Source of the DNA: Coriaria nepalensis | Lineage: Eukaryota > Streptophyta > Magnoliopsida > Cucurbitales > Coriariaceae | Direction: 5' to 3' | Assembly: GCA_027186245.1 (NCBI GenBank) | Contig: CP114486.1 | Location: forward strand, 7,392,501 to 7,456,500 | DNA length: 64,000 bases | Shown here: positions 25,484-38,513 of the stretch, one piece after another | Layout of the letters: every line of letters starts with the position of its first letter | How positions within the stretch are numbered: position 1 is the stretch's first letter | Notes under the pieces: model-generated | What the model was told of the DNA's origin: nothing | Database searches by the model: none | The model's input: the letters and a program-made list of their open reading frames with translations, nothing else | Translations under genes and position numbers: made by a program

Positions 25484-27613
25484 GTGTTTGAAGTGCAAAA
25501 ATAGAATTCATTTGATTTGCATTCATATGATTTAGTTGATTGAGGAGACTCATTGAAATGAGTTTTGGATTAAACAAATGCACATGTGTTCTTCAATGGT
25601 CATTAGCAAATTATGCAGGAAACTAGTGTTTGAAGTGCAAAAACAGAAATCGTCCAAATTGCATTAATAAGATTTAGTTGCTTGAGAAGACTAACTGAAA
25701 TGATTTTCTAATCAAACAAGTACACATGTGTTCTTCAATGGTCATTAGCAAATTATGCATGAAACTAGTGTTTGAAGTGCAAAAACAGAATTCGTCCAAA
25801 TTGCATTAATAAGATTTAGTTGCTTGAGAAGACTAACTAAAATGATTTTCTAATCAAACAAATACACATGTGTTCTTCAATGGTCATTAGCAAATTATGC
25901 ATGAAACTAGTGTTTGAAGTGCAAAAACAGAATTCGTCCATATTGCATTAATAAGATTTAGTTGCTTGAGAAGACTAACTGAAATGATTTTCTAATCAAA
26001 CAAATAGACATGTGTTCTTCAATGGTCATTAGCAAATTATGCATGAAACTAGTGTTTGAAGTGCAAAAACAGAATTCGTCCAAATTGCATTAGTAAGATT
26101 TAGTTCCTTGAAAAGACTAATTGAAATGATTTTCTGATCAAACAAATACACATGTGTCCTTCAAATGTCATTAGCATGTTGTGCATGAAAGTAGTGTTTG
26201 AAGTGCAAAAATAGAATTCATTTGATTTGCATTCATATGATTTAGTTGATTGAGGAGACTCATTGAAATGAGTTTTGGATTAAACAAATGCACATGTGTT
26301 CTTCAATGGTCATTAGCAAATTATGCAGGAAACTAGTGTTTGAAGTGCAAAAACAGAATTCGTCCAAATTGCATTAATAGGATTTAGTTGCTTGAGAAGA
26401 CTAACTGAAATGATTTTCTAATCAAACAAATACACATGTGTTCTTCAATGGTCATTAGCAAATTATGCATGAAACTAGTGTTTGAAGTGCAAAAACAGAA
26501 TTCATCCATATTGCATTAATAAGATTTAGTTGCTTGAGAAGACTAACTAAAATGATTTTCTAATCAAACAAATACACATGTGTTCTTCAATGGTCATTAG
26601 CAAATTATGCATGAAACTAGTGTTTGAAGTGCAAAAACAGAATTCGTCCATATTGCATTAATAAGATTTAGTTGCTTGAGAAGACTAACTGAAATGATTT
26701 TCTAATCAAACAAATAGACATGTGTTCTTCAATGGTCATTAGCAAATTATGCATGAAACTAGTGTTTGAAGTGCAAAAACAGAATTCGTCCAAATTGCAT
26801 TAGTAAGATTTAGTTGCTTGAAAAGACTAATTGAAATGATTTTCTGATCAAACAAATACACATGTGTCCTTCAAATGTCATTAGCATGTTGTGCTTGAAA
26901 GTAGTGTTTGAAGTGCAAAAATAGAATTCATTTGATTTGCATTCATATGATTTAGTTGATTGAGGAGACTCATTGAAATGAGTTTTGGATTAAACAAATG
27001 CACATGTGTTCTTCAATGGTCATTAGCAAATTATGCAGGAAACTAGTGTTTGAAGTGCAAAAACAGAATTCGTCCATATTGCATTAATAAGATTTAGTTG
27101 CTTGAGAAGACTAACTAAAATGATTTTCTAATCAAACAAATACACATGTGTTCTTCAATGGTCATTAGCAAATTATGCATGAAACTAGTGTTTGAAGTGC
27201 AAAAACAGAATTCGTCCATATTGCATTAATAAGATTTAGTTGCTTGAGAAGACTAACTGAAATGATTTTCTAATCAAACAAATAGACATGTGTTCTTCAA
27301 TGGTCATTAGAAAATTATGCATGAAACTAGTGTTTGAAGTGCAAAAACAGAATTCGTCCAAAATGCATTAATAAAATTTAGTTGCTTGAGAAGACTAACT
27401 GAAATGATTTTCTAATCAAACAAATAGACATGTGTTCTTCAAAGGTCATTAGCAAATTATGCCTGAAACTAGTGTTTGAAGTGCAAAAACAGAATTCGTC
27501 CAAATTGCATTAGTAAGATTTAGTTACTTGAAAAGACTAATTGAAATGATTTTCTGATCAAACAAATGCACATGTGTCCTTCAAAGATCATTAGCATGTT
27601 ATGCATGAAACTA
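25484..27613 (+). repeat. Five-monomer HOR, 710 bp, three copies
   Basis: Copies are 25484-26193, 26194-26903 and 26904-27613. Each is C-A-A-A-D, with the C monomer reading TTTTGGATTAAAC and later A monomers reading AATAGACATG. Single differences separate copies: CAGAAATCG in the first, AATAGGATTT and CATCCATATTG in the second, and GTGCTTGAAAG at the start of the third. It is an independent short HOR between the irregular left block and the large right HOR. Confidence 0.85.
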
Positions 27614-29033
27614 GTGTTTGAAGTGCAAAAATAGAATTCATTTGATTTGCATTCATATGATTTAGTTGATTGAGGAGACTCATTGAAATGAGTTTTGGAT
27701 TAAACAAATGCACATGTGTTCTTCAATGGTCATTAGCAAATTATGCAGGAAACTAGTGTTTGAAGTGGAAAAACAGAATTCGTCCAAATTGCATTAATAA
27801 TATTTAGTTGCTTGAGAAGACTAACTGAAATGATTTTCTAATCAAACAAATACACATGTGTTCTTCAATGGTCATTAGCAAATTATGCATGAAACTAGTG
27901 TTTGAAGTGCAAAAACAGAATTCGTCCAAATTGCATTAATAAGATTTAGTTGGTTGAGAAGACTAACTGAAATGATTTTCTATTCAAACAAATACACATG
28001 TGTTCTTCAATGGTCATTAGCAAATTATGCATGAAACTAGTGTTTGAAGTGCAAAAACAGAATTCGTCCAAATTGCATTAGTAAGATTTAGTTGCTTGAA
28101 AAGACTAATTTAAATGATTTTCCAATCAAACAAATACACATGTGTCCTTCAAATGTCATTAGCATGTTATGCATTAAACTTGTGTTTGAAGTACAAAAAT
28201 TGAATTCGTTCGAATTGCATTCATACGATTTAGTTGCTTGAGGAGAGTCATTGAAATGAGTTTTAGGAGAAACAAATACATATGTGTCCTTCAAAGATCA
28301 TTAGCATTATATGCCTGATACTAGTGTTTGAAGTGCAAAAATAGAATTCATTTGAATTGCATTCATATGATTTAGTTGCTTGAGAAGACTAACTGAAATG
28401 ATTTTCTAATCAAACAAATACACATGTGTTCTTCAATGGTCATTAGCAAATTATGCATGAAACCAGTGTTTGAAGTGCAAAAACAGAATTCGTCCAAATT
28501 GCATTAGTAAGATTTAGTTGCTTGAGAAGACTAACTGAAATGATTTTCTAATCAAACAAATACTCATGTGTTCTTCAATGGTCATTAGGAAATTATGCAT
28601 GAAACTAGTGTTTGAAGTGCAAAAACAGAATTCGTCCAAATTGCATTACTAAGATTTAGATGCTTGAGAAGACTAATTGAAATGATTTTCTGATCAAACA
28701 AATACACATGTGTTCTTCAATGGTCATTAGCAAATTATGCATGAAACTAGTCTTTAAAGTGCAAAAACAGAACTCGTCCAAATTGCATTAGTATGATTTA
28801 ATTTCTTGAGAAGACTAACTGAAATGATTTTCTGATCAAACAAATACACATGTGTCCTTCAAATGTCATTAGCATGTTATGCATTAAACTTGTGTTTGAA
28901 GTACAAAAATTGAATTCATTCGAATTGCATTGATATGATTTAGTTGCTTGATGAGAGTCATTGAAATGAGTTTTAGGTGAAACAAATGCACATGTGTCCT
29001 TCAAAGATCATTAGCATGTTATGCATGATACTA

Positions 29034-29206
29034 GTGTTTGAAGTGCAAAAATAGAATTCATTTGATTTGCATTCATATGATTTGAATTCGTCCAAATTGC
29101 ATTAGTAAGATTTAAGTTGCTTGAGAAGACTAACTGAAATGATTTTCTAATCAAACAAATACACATGTGTTCTTCAATGGTCATTAGCAAATTATGCATG
29201 AAACTA
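29034..29206 (+). repeat. Aberrant 173-bp monomer with 30-bp internal duplication
   Basis: The monomer has two GAATTC starts, at 29054 and 29084. A C-type 30-bp segment ending CATATGATTT is followed at once by the equivalent A/D-type segment beginning GAATTCGTCC, so the same part of the monomer is present twice in different types. One more base is added in GATTTAAGTTGC. 142 plus 30 plus 1 gives 173. This is the clearest non-allelic junction in the window. Confidence 0.9.
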
Positions 29207-29961
29207 GTGTTTGAAGTGCAAAAACAGAATTCGTCCAAATTGCATTAGTAAGATTTAGTTGCTTGAAAAGACTAATTGAAATGATTGTCTGATCAAACAA
29301 ATACACATGTGTCTTTCAAATGTCATTAGCATGTTATGCATTAAACTTGTGTTTGGAGTACAAAAATTGAATTCGTTCGAATTGCATTCATATGATTTAG
29401 TTGCTTGAGGAGAGCCATTGAAATGAATATTGGGTGAAACAAATGCACATGTGTCCTTCAAAGATCATTAGCATGTTATGCATGAAACTAGTGTTTGAAG
29501 TGCAAAAATAAAATTCATTTGATTTGCATTCATATGATTTAGTTGATTGAGGAGACTCATTGAAATGAGTTTTAGATTAAACAAATGCACATGTGTTCCT
29601 CAATGGTCATTAGCAAATTATGCAGGAAACTAGTGTTTGAAGTGCAAAAACAGAATTCGTCCAAATTGCATTAATAAGATTTAGTTGCTTGAGAAGACTA
29701 ACTGAAATGATTTTCTAATCAAACAAATACACATGTGTTCTTCAATGGTCATTAGCAAATTATGCATGAAAGTAGTGTTTGAAGTGCAAAAACAGAATTC
29801 GTCCAAATTGCATTAATAAGATTTAGTTGCTTGAGAAGACTAACTGAAATGATTTTCTAATCAATCAAATACACATGTGTTCTTCAATGGTCATTAGCAA
29901 ATTATGCATGAAACTAGTGTTTGAAGTGCAAAAACAGAATTCGTCCAAATTGCATTAATAA

Positions 29962-30473
29962 GATTTAGTTGCTTGAGAAGACTAACTGAAATGATTTTCT
30001 AATCAAACAAATACACATGTGTTCTTCAATGGTCATTGGCAAATTATGCATGAAACTAGTGTTTGAAGTGCAAAAACAGAATTCGTCCAAATTGCATTAG
30101 AAAGATTTAGTTGCTTGAGAAGACTAACTGAAATGATTTTCTAATCAAACAAATACTCATGTGTTCTTCAATGGTCATTAGCAAATTATGCCTGAAACTA
30201 GTGTTTGAAGTGCAAAAACAGAATTCATCCAAATTGCATTAGTAAGATTTAGTTGCTTGAAAAGACTAATTGAAATGATTGTCTGATCAAACAAATACAC
30301 ATGTGTCCTTCAAATGTCATTAGCATGTTATGCATTAAACTTGTGTTTGGAGTACAATAATTGAATTCGTTCGAATGATTTAGTTGCTTGAGGAGAGCCA
30401 TTGAAATGAATATTGGGTCAAACAAATGCACATGTGTCCTTCAAAGATCATTAGCATGTTATGCTTGAAACTA
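29962..30473 (+). repeat. Partial 841-bp module (right 512 bp)
   Basis: Matches 30803-31314 at offset 841, with markers GGTCATTGGC, ATTAGAAAGATTT, AATACTCATG, GCCTGAAACTAG, CATCCAAATTG and the 11-bp-deleted B monomer. Upstream of about 29962 the similarity drops to ordinary A monomers, so only the right part of the module is present here. Confidence 0.85.
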
Positions 30474-31314
30474 GTGTTTGAAGTGCAAAAATAGAATTCG
30501 TCCAAATTGCATTAGTAAGATTTAGTTGCTTGAAAAGACTAATTTAAATGATTTTCTGATCAAACAAATACACATGTGTCCTTCAAATGTCATTAGCATG
30601 TTATGCATTAAACTTGTGTTTGAAGTACAAAAATTGAATTAGTTCGAATTGCATTCATACGATTTAGTTGCTTGAGGAGAGTCATTGAAATGAGTTTTAG
30701 GATAAACAAATGCACATGTGTCCTTCAAAGATCATTAGCATGTTCTGCATGATACTAGTGTTTGAAGTGCAAAAATAGAATTCATTTGAATTGCATTCAT
30801 ATGATTTAGTTGCTTGAGAAGACTAACTGAAATGATTTTCTAATCAAACAAATACACATGTGTTCTTCAATGGTCATTGGCAAATTATGCATGAAACTAG
30901 TGTTTGAAGTGCAAAAACAGAATTCGTCCAAATTGCATTAGAAAGATTTAGTTGCTTGAGAAGACTAACTGAAATGATTTTCTAATCAAACAAATACTCA
31001 TGTGTTCTTCAATGGTCATTAGCAAATTATGCCTGAAACTAGTGTTTGAAGTGCAAAAACAGAATTCATCCAAATTGCATTAGTAAGATTTAGTTGCTTG
31101 AAAAGACTAATTGAAATGATTGTCTGATCAAACAAATACACATGTGTCCTTCAAATGTCATTAGCATGTTATGCATTAAACTTGTGTTTGGAGTACAATA
31201 ATTGAATTCGTTCGAATGATTTAGTTGCTTGAGGAGAGCCATTGAAATGAATATTGGGTCAAACAAATGCACATGTGTCCTTCAAAGATCATTAGCATGT
31301 TATGCTTGAAACTA
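30474..31314 (+). repeat. 841-bp six-monomer module, copy 1
   Basis: Six monomers less 11 bp. The missing bases are in the last B monomer, where GTTCGAATGATTTAG replaces a longer GTTCGAATTGCATTCATATGATTTAG-like segment. Markers: CAAAAATAGAATTCGTCC, AATTGAATTAGTTCG, ATGTTCTGCATG, GGTCATTGGC and GCTTGAAACTAG. I saw no difference from copy 2. Confidence 0.92.
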
Positions 31315-32155
31315 GTGTTTGAAGTGCAAAAATAGAATTCGTCCAAATTGCATTAGTAAGATTTAGTTGCTTGAAAAGACTAATTTAAATGATTTTCTGA
31401 TCAAACAAATACACATGTGTCCTTCAAATGTCATTAGCATGTTATGCATTAAACTTGTGTTTGAAGTACAAAAATTGAATTAGTTCGAATTGCATTCATA
31501 CGATTTAGTTGCTTGAGGAGAGTCATTGAAATGAGTTTTAGGATAAACAAATGCACATGTGTCCTTCAAAGATCATTAGCATGTTCTGCATGATACTAGT
31601 GTTTGAAGTGCAAAAATAGAATTCATTTGAATTGCATTCATATGATTTAGTTGCTTGAGAAGACTAACTGAAATGATTTTCTAATCAAACAAATACACAT
31701 GTGTTCTTCAATGGTCATTGGCAAATTATGCATGAAACTAGTGTTTGAAGTGCAAAAACAGAATTCGTCCAAATTGCATTAGAAAGATTTAGTTGCTTGA
31801 GAAGACTAACTGAAATGATTTTCTAATCAAACAAATACTCATGTGTTCTTCAATGGTCATTAGCAAATTATGCCTGAAACTAGTGTTTGAAGTGCAAAAA
31901 CAGAATTCATCCAAATTGCATTAGTAAGATTTAGTTGCTTGAAAAGACTAATTGAAATGATTGTCTGATCAAACAAATACACATGTGTCCTTCAAATGTC
32001 ATTAGCATGTTATGCATTAAACTTGTGTTTGGAGTACAATAATTGAATTCGTTCGAATGATTTAGTTGCTTGAGGAGAGCCATTGAAATGAATATTGGGT
32101 CAAACAAATGCACATGTGTCCTTCAAAGATCATTAGCATGTTATGCTTGAAACTA
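31315..32155 (+). repeat. 841-bp six-monomer module, copy 2
   Basis: Second copy, apparently identical to 30474-31314 and ending exactly where the 22-monomer HOR begins. Its last two monomers, including GCCTGAAACTAG, CATCCAAATTG, ATTGTCTGATC, the 11-bp deletion and GAATATTGGGTC, are nearly the same as the last monomers of every 3108-bp HOR unit. Confidence 0.92.
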
Positions 32156-35100
32156 GTGTTTGAAGTGCAAAAATAGAATTCATTTGATTTGCATTCATAT
32201 GATTTAGTTGATTGAGGAGACTCATTGAAATGAGTTTTAGATTAAACAAATGCACATGTGTTCCTCAATGGTCATTAGCAAATTATGCAGGAAACTAGTG
32301 TTTGAAGTGCAAAAACAGAATTCGTCCAAATTGCATTAATAAGATTTAGTTGCTTGAGAAGACTAACTGAAATGATTTTCTAATCAAACAAATACACATG
32401 TGTTCTTCAATGGTCATTAGCAAATTATGCACGAAACTAGTGTTTGAAGTGCAAAAACAGAATTCGTCCAAATTGCATTAATAAGATTTAGTTGCTTGAG
32501 AAGACTAACTGAAATGATTTTCTAATCAAACAAATACACATGTGTTCTTCAATGGTCATTAGCAAATTATGCATGAAACTAGTGTTTGAAGTGCAAAAAC
32601 AGAATTCGTCCAAATTGCATTAATAAGATTTAGTTGCTTGAGAAGACTAACTGAAATGATTTTCTAATCAAACAAATACACATGTGTTCTTCAATGGTCA
32701 TTAGCAAATTATGCATGAAACTAGTGTTTGAAGTGCAAAAACAGAATTTGTCCAAATTGCATTAGTAAGATTTAGTTGCTTGAGAAGACTAATTGAAGTG
32801 AGTTTCTGATCAAACAAATACACATGTGTCCTTCAAATGTCATTAGCATGTTATGCATTAAACTTGTGTTTGAAGTACAAAAATTAAATACGTTCTAATT
32901 GCATTAATATGATTTCGTTGCTTGAGGAGAGCCATTTATATAAATTTTAGCTCAAAAAAATGCACATGTGTCCTTCAAAGATCATTAGCATGTTATGCAT
33001 GAAACTTGTCTTTGAAGTGCAAAAATAGAATTCATTTGATTTGCATTCATATGATCTAGTTATTGAGGAGACTCATTGAAATGAGTTTTAGGTTAAACAA
33101 ATGCGTCCTTCAAATGTCATTAGCATGTTATGCATTAAACTTGTGTTTGGAGTACAAAAATTGATTTCGTTCGATTTGCATTCATATGATTTTGTTGCTT
33201 GAGCAGACTCACTGAATTGAGTTTTAGGTGAAACAAATGCACATGTGTCCTTCAAAGATCATTAGCATGTTATGCATGAAACTAGTGTTTGAAGTGCAAA
33301 AATAGAATTCATTTGATTTGCATTCATATGATTTAGTCGATTGTGGAGACTCATTGAAATGAGTTTTAGATTAAACAAATGCACATGTGTTCGTCAATGG
33401 TCATTAGCAAATTATGCAGGAAACTAGTGTTTCAAGTGCAAAAATAGAATTCGTCCAAATTGCATAAGTAAGATTTAGTTGCTTGAGAAGACTAATTGAA
33501 GTGAGTTTCTGATCAAACAAATACACATGTGTCCTTCAAATGTCATTAGCATGTTATGCATTAAACTTGTGTTTGAAGTACAAAAAAATTGAATACGTTC
33601 TAATTGCATTCATATGATTTAGTTGCTTGAGGAGAGCCATTGAAATGAATTTTAGCTGAAACAAATGCACATGTGTCCTTCAAAGATCATTAGCATGTTA
33701 TGCATGAAACTTGTCTTTGAAGTGCAAAAATAGAATTCATTTGATTTGCATTCATATGATTTAGTTGATTGAAGAGACTCATTGAAATGAGTTTTAGGTT
33801 AAACAAATGCACATGTGTTCTTCAATGGTCATTAGCAAATTATGCATGAAACTAGTGTTTGAAGTGCAAAAGCAGAATTCGTCCAAATTGCATTAGTAAG
33901 ATTTAGTTGCTTCAGAAGACTAATTGAAATGATTTTCTGATCAAACAAATGCACATGTGTCCTTCAAAGATCATTAGCATGTTATGCATGATACTACTGT
34001 TTGAAGTGCATAAATAGAATTCATTTCAATTGCATTCATATGATTTAGTTGATTGAGGAGACTCATTAAAATGAGTTTTTGGTTAAACAAATGCACATGT
34101 GTTCTTCAATGGTCATTTGCAAATTATGCACGAAACTAGTGTTTGAAGTGCAAAAACAGAATTCGTCCAAATTGCATTAATAAGATTTAGTTGCTTGAGA
34201 AGACTAATTGAAGTGAGTTTCTGATCAAACAAATACACATGTGTCCTTCAAATGTCATTAGCATGTTATGCATTAAACTTGTGTTTGAAGTACAAAAATT
34301 GAATACGTTCTAATTGCATTCATATGATTTAGTTGCTTGAGGAGAGCCATTGAAATGAATTTTAGCTGAAACAAATGCACATGTGTCCTTCAAAGATCAT
34401 TAGCATGTTATGCATGAAACTTGTCTTTGAAGTGCTAAAATAGAATTCATTTGATTTGCATTCATATGATTTAGTTGATTGAAGAGACTCATTGAAATGA
34501 GTTTTAGGTTAAACAAATGCACATGTGTTCTTCAATGGTCATTAGCAAATTATGCATAAAACTAGTGTTTGAAGTGCAAAAACAGAATTCGTCCAAATTG
34601 CATTAGTAAGATTTAGTTGCTTCAGAAGACTAATTGAAATGATTTTCTGATCAAACAAATGCACATGTGTCCCTCAAAGATCATTAGCATGTTATGCATG
34701 AAACTAGTGTTTGAAGTGCAAAAATAGAATTCATTTGATTTGCATTCATATGATTTAGTTGATTGAGGAGACTCACTGAAATGAGTTTTAGATTAACCAA
34801 ATGCACATGTGTTCCTCAATGGTCATTTGCAAATTATGCACGAAACTAGTGTTTGAAGTGCAAAAACAGAATTCGTCCAAATTGCATTAATAAGATTTAG
34901 TTGCTTGAGAAGACTAACTGAAATGATTTTCTAATCAAACAAATACACATGTGTTCTTCAATGGTCATTAGCAAATTATGCATGAAACTAGTGTTTGAAG
35001 TGCAAAAACAGAATTCGTCCAAATTGCATTAATAAGATTTAGTTGCTTGAGAAGACTAACTGAAATGATTTTCTAATCAAACAAATACACATGTGTTCTT

Positions 35101-35405
35101 CAATTGTCATTAGCAAATTATGCCTGAAACTAGTGTTTGAAGTGCAAAAACAGAATTCATCCAAATTGCATTAGTAAGATTTAGTTGCTTGAAAAGACTA
35201 ATTGAAATGATTGTCTGATCAAACAAATACACATGTGTCCTTCAAATGTCATTAGCATGTTATGCATTAAACTTGTGTTTGGAGTACAATAATTGAATTC
35301 GTTCGAATGATTTAGTTGCTTGAGGAGAGCCATTGAAATGAATATTGGGTCAAACAAATGCACATGTGTCCTTCAAAGATCATTAGCATGTTATGCTTGA
35401 AACTA
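32156..35405 (+). repeat. 22-monomer HOR, unit 1 (3250 bp, 23 monomers)
   Basis: First and leftmost copy. It matches later units but keeps one additional A monomer (about 32582-32723) and reads GGTCATTAGC where later units read GGTCAATAGC. With unit 2 it shares CAAAAGCAG at about 33870, ACTCACTGAAATG at about 34768 and AATAGAATTC at 34017. It therefore looks like an edge copy not fully homogenised with the rest. Confidence 0.92.
32934..32945. other. 12-bp perfect palindrome ATTTATATAAAT, once per 22-mer HOR
   Basis: Arises in one B-like monomer where GCCATTGAAATGAATTTT has become GCCATTTATATAAATTTT. Other copies start at 36042, 39150, 42258, 45366, 48474, 51589, 54697, 57805 and 60913. I did not see it elsewhere. 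It also resembles a TATA element, but no gene follows; a structural or protein-binding role is speculation. Confidence 0.7.
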
Positions 35406-38400
35406 GTGTTTGAAGTGCAAAAATAGAATTCATTTGATTTGCATTCATATGATTTAGTTGATTGAGGAGACTCATTGAAATGAGTTTTAGATTAAACAAA
35501 TGCACATGTGTTCCTCAATGGTCATTAGCAAATTATGCAGGAAACTAGTGTTTGAAGTGCAAAAACAGAATTCGTCCAAATTGCATTAATAAGATTTAGT
35601 TGCTTGAGAAGACTAACTGAAATGATTTTCTAATCAAACAAATACACATGTGTTCTTCAATGGTCATTAGCAAATTATGCACGAAACTAGTGTTTGAAGT
35701 GCAAAAACAGAATTCGTCCAAATTGCATTAATAAGATTTAGTTGCTTGAGAAGACTAACTGAAATGATTTTCTAATCAAACAAATACACATGTGTTCTTC
35801 AATGGTCAATAGCAAATTATGCATGAAACTAGTGTTTGAAGTGCAAAAACAGAATTTGTCCAAATTGCATTAGTAAGATTTAGTTGCTTGAGAAGACTAA
35901 TTGAAGTGAGTTTCTGATCAAACAAATACACATGTGTCCTTCAAATGTCATTAGCATGTTATGCATTAAACTTGTGTTTGAAGTACAAAAATTAAATACG
36001 TTCTAATTGCATTAATATGATTTCGTTGCTTGAGGAGAGCCATTTATATAAATTTTAGCTCAAAAAAATGCACATGTGTCCTTCAAAGATCATTAGCATG
36101 TTATGCATGAAACTTGTCTTTGAAGTGCAAAAATAGAATTCATTTGATTTGCATTCATATGATCTAGTTATTGAGGAGACTCATTGAAATGAGTTTTAGG
36201 TTAAACAAATGCGTCCTTCAAATGTCATTAGCATGTTATGCATTAAACTTGTGTTTGGAGTACAAAAATTGATTTCGTTCGATTTGCATTCATATGATTT
36301 TGTTGCTTGAGCAGACTCACTGAATTGAGTTTTAGGTGAAACAAATGCACATGTGTCCTTCAAAGATCATTAGCATGTTATGCATGAAACTAGTGTTTGA
36401 AGTGCAAAAATAGAATTCATTTGATTTGCATTCATATGATTTAGTCGATTGTGGAGACTCATTGAAATGAGTTTTAGATTAAACAAATGCACATGTGTTC
36501 GTCAATGGTCATTAGCAAATTATGCAGGAAACTAGTGTTTCAAGTGCAAAAATAGAATTCGTCCAAATTGCATAAGTAAGATTTAGTTGCTTGAGAAGAC
36601 TAATTGAAGTGAGTTTCTGATCAAACAAATACACATGTGTCCTTCAAATGTCATTAGCATGTTATGCATTAAACTTGTGTTTGAAGTACAAAAAAATTGA
36701 ATACGTTCTAATTGCATTCATATGATTTAGTTGCTTGAGGAGAGCCATTGAAATGAATTTTAGCTGAAACAAATGCACATGTGTCCTTCAAAGATCATTA
36801 GCATGTTATGCATGAAACTTGTCTTTGAAGTGCAAAAATAGAATTCATTTGATTTGCATTCATATGATTTAGTTGATTGAAGAGACTCATTGAAATGAGT
36901 TTTAGGTTAAACAAATGCACATGTGTTCTTCAATGGTCATTAGCAAATTATGCATGAAACTAGTGTTTGAAGTGCAAAAGCAGAATTCGTCCAAATTGCA
37001 TTAGTAAGATTTAGTTGCTTCAGAAGACTAATTGAAATGATTTTCTGATCAAACAAATGCACATGTGTCCTTCAAAGATCATTAGCATGTTATGCATGAT
37101 ACTACTGTTTGAAGTGCATAAATAGAATTCATTTCAATTGCATTCATATGATTTAGTTGATTGAGGAGACTCATTAAAATGAGTTTTTGGTTAAACAAAT
37201 GCACATGTGTTCTTCAATGGTCATTTGCAAATTATGCACGAAACTAGTGTTTGAAGTGCAAAAACAGAATTCGTCCAAATTGCATTAATAAGATTTAGTT
37301 GCTTGAGAAGACTAATTGAAGTGAGTTTCTGATCAAACAAATACACATGTGTCCTTCAAATGTCATTAGCATGTTATGCATTAAACTTGTGTTTGAAGTA
37401 CAAAAATTGAATACGTTCTAATTGCATTCATATGATTTAGTTGCTTGAGGAGAGCCATTGAAATGAATTTTAGCTGAAACAAATGCACATGTGTCCTTCA
37501 AAGATCATTAGCATGTTATGCATGAAACTTGTCTTTGAAGTGCTAAAATAGAATTCATTTGATTTGCATTCATATGATTTAGTTGATTGAAGAGACTCAT
37601 TGAAATGAGTTTTAGGTTAAACAAATGCACATGTGTTCTTCAATGGTCATTAGCAAATTATGCATAAAACTAGTGTTTGAAGTGCAAAAACAGAATTCGT
37701 CCAAATTGCATTAGTAAGATTTAGTTGCTTCAGAAGACTAATTGAAATGATTTTCTGATCAAACAAATGCACATGTGTCCCTCAAAGATCATTAGCATGT
37801 TATGCATGAAACTAGTGTTTGAAGTGCAAAAATAGAATTCATTTGATTTGCATTCATATGATTTAGTTGATTGAGGAGACTCACTGAAATGAGTTTTAGA
37901 TTAACCAAATGCACATGTGTTCCTCAATGGTCATTTGCAAATTATGCACGAAACTAGTGTTTGAAGTGCAAAAACAGAATTCGTCCAAATTGCATTAATA
38001 AGATTTAGTTGCTTGAGAAGACTAACTGAAATGATTTTCTAATCAAACAAATACACATGTGTTCTTCAATGGTCATTAGCAAATTATGCATGAAACTAGT
38101 GTTTGAAGTGCAAAAACAGAATTCGTCCAAATTGCATTAATAAGATTTAGTTGCTTGAGAAGACTAACTGAAATGATTTTCTAATCAAACAAATACACAT
38201 GTGTTCTTCAATTGTCATTAGCAAATTATGCCTGAAACTAGTGTTTGAAGTGCAAAAACAGAATTCATCCAAATTGCATTAGTAAGATTTAGTTGCTTGA
38301 AAAGACTAATTGAAATGATTGTCTGATCAAACAAATACACATGTGTCCTTCAAATGTCATTAGCATGTTATGCATTAAACTTGTGTTTGGAGTACAATAA

Positions 38401-38513
38401 TTGAATTCGTTCGAATGATTTAGTTGCTTGAGGAGAGCCATTGAAATGAATATTGGGTCAAACAAATGCACATGTGTCCTTCAAAGATCATTAGCATGTT
38501 ATGCTTGAAACTA
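35406..38513 (+). repeat. 22-monomer HOR, unit 2 (3108 bp)
   Basis: Standard length. 3108 equals 22 x 142 minus 16, and all 16 are accounted for: an 11-bp loss in GTTCGAATGATTT, a 6-bp loss in AAATGCGTCCTTC, a 1-bp loss in GATCTAGTTATTG and a 2-bp gain in ACAAAAAAATTG. Carries the G form at 37125 and the unit-1-like CAAAAGCAG and ACTCACTGAA variants. Confidence 0.95.

Larger units (their letters stand above)
20941..29961 (+). repeat. Middle block: modules of 10, 7, 5, 5 and 5 monomers
   Basis: D monomers end GCATTAAACTT without the 4-bp insertion, and B monomers read GTCCTTCAAAG. A C monomer preceded by GAAAGTAGTG starts at 23072, 24490, 25484, 26194 and 26904, with an unmarked equivalent at 27614. 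The steps are 1418, 994, 710, 710 and 710 bp, that is 10 (less a 2-bp loss in TACACGTGTTC near 24305), 7, 5, 5 and 5 monomers. TTTTTTGTTAAAC, AAGGTTTGGTTG and AATAGACATG are local markers. No gene or other element is visible. Confidence 0.85.

Noticed and set aside
32934..32945. TATA-box promoter
   Set aside because: There is a TATA-like string but no downstream gene, no supported transcript and an equally good explanation as a palindromic mutation; recorded only as a structural observation.
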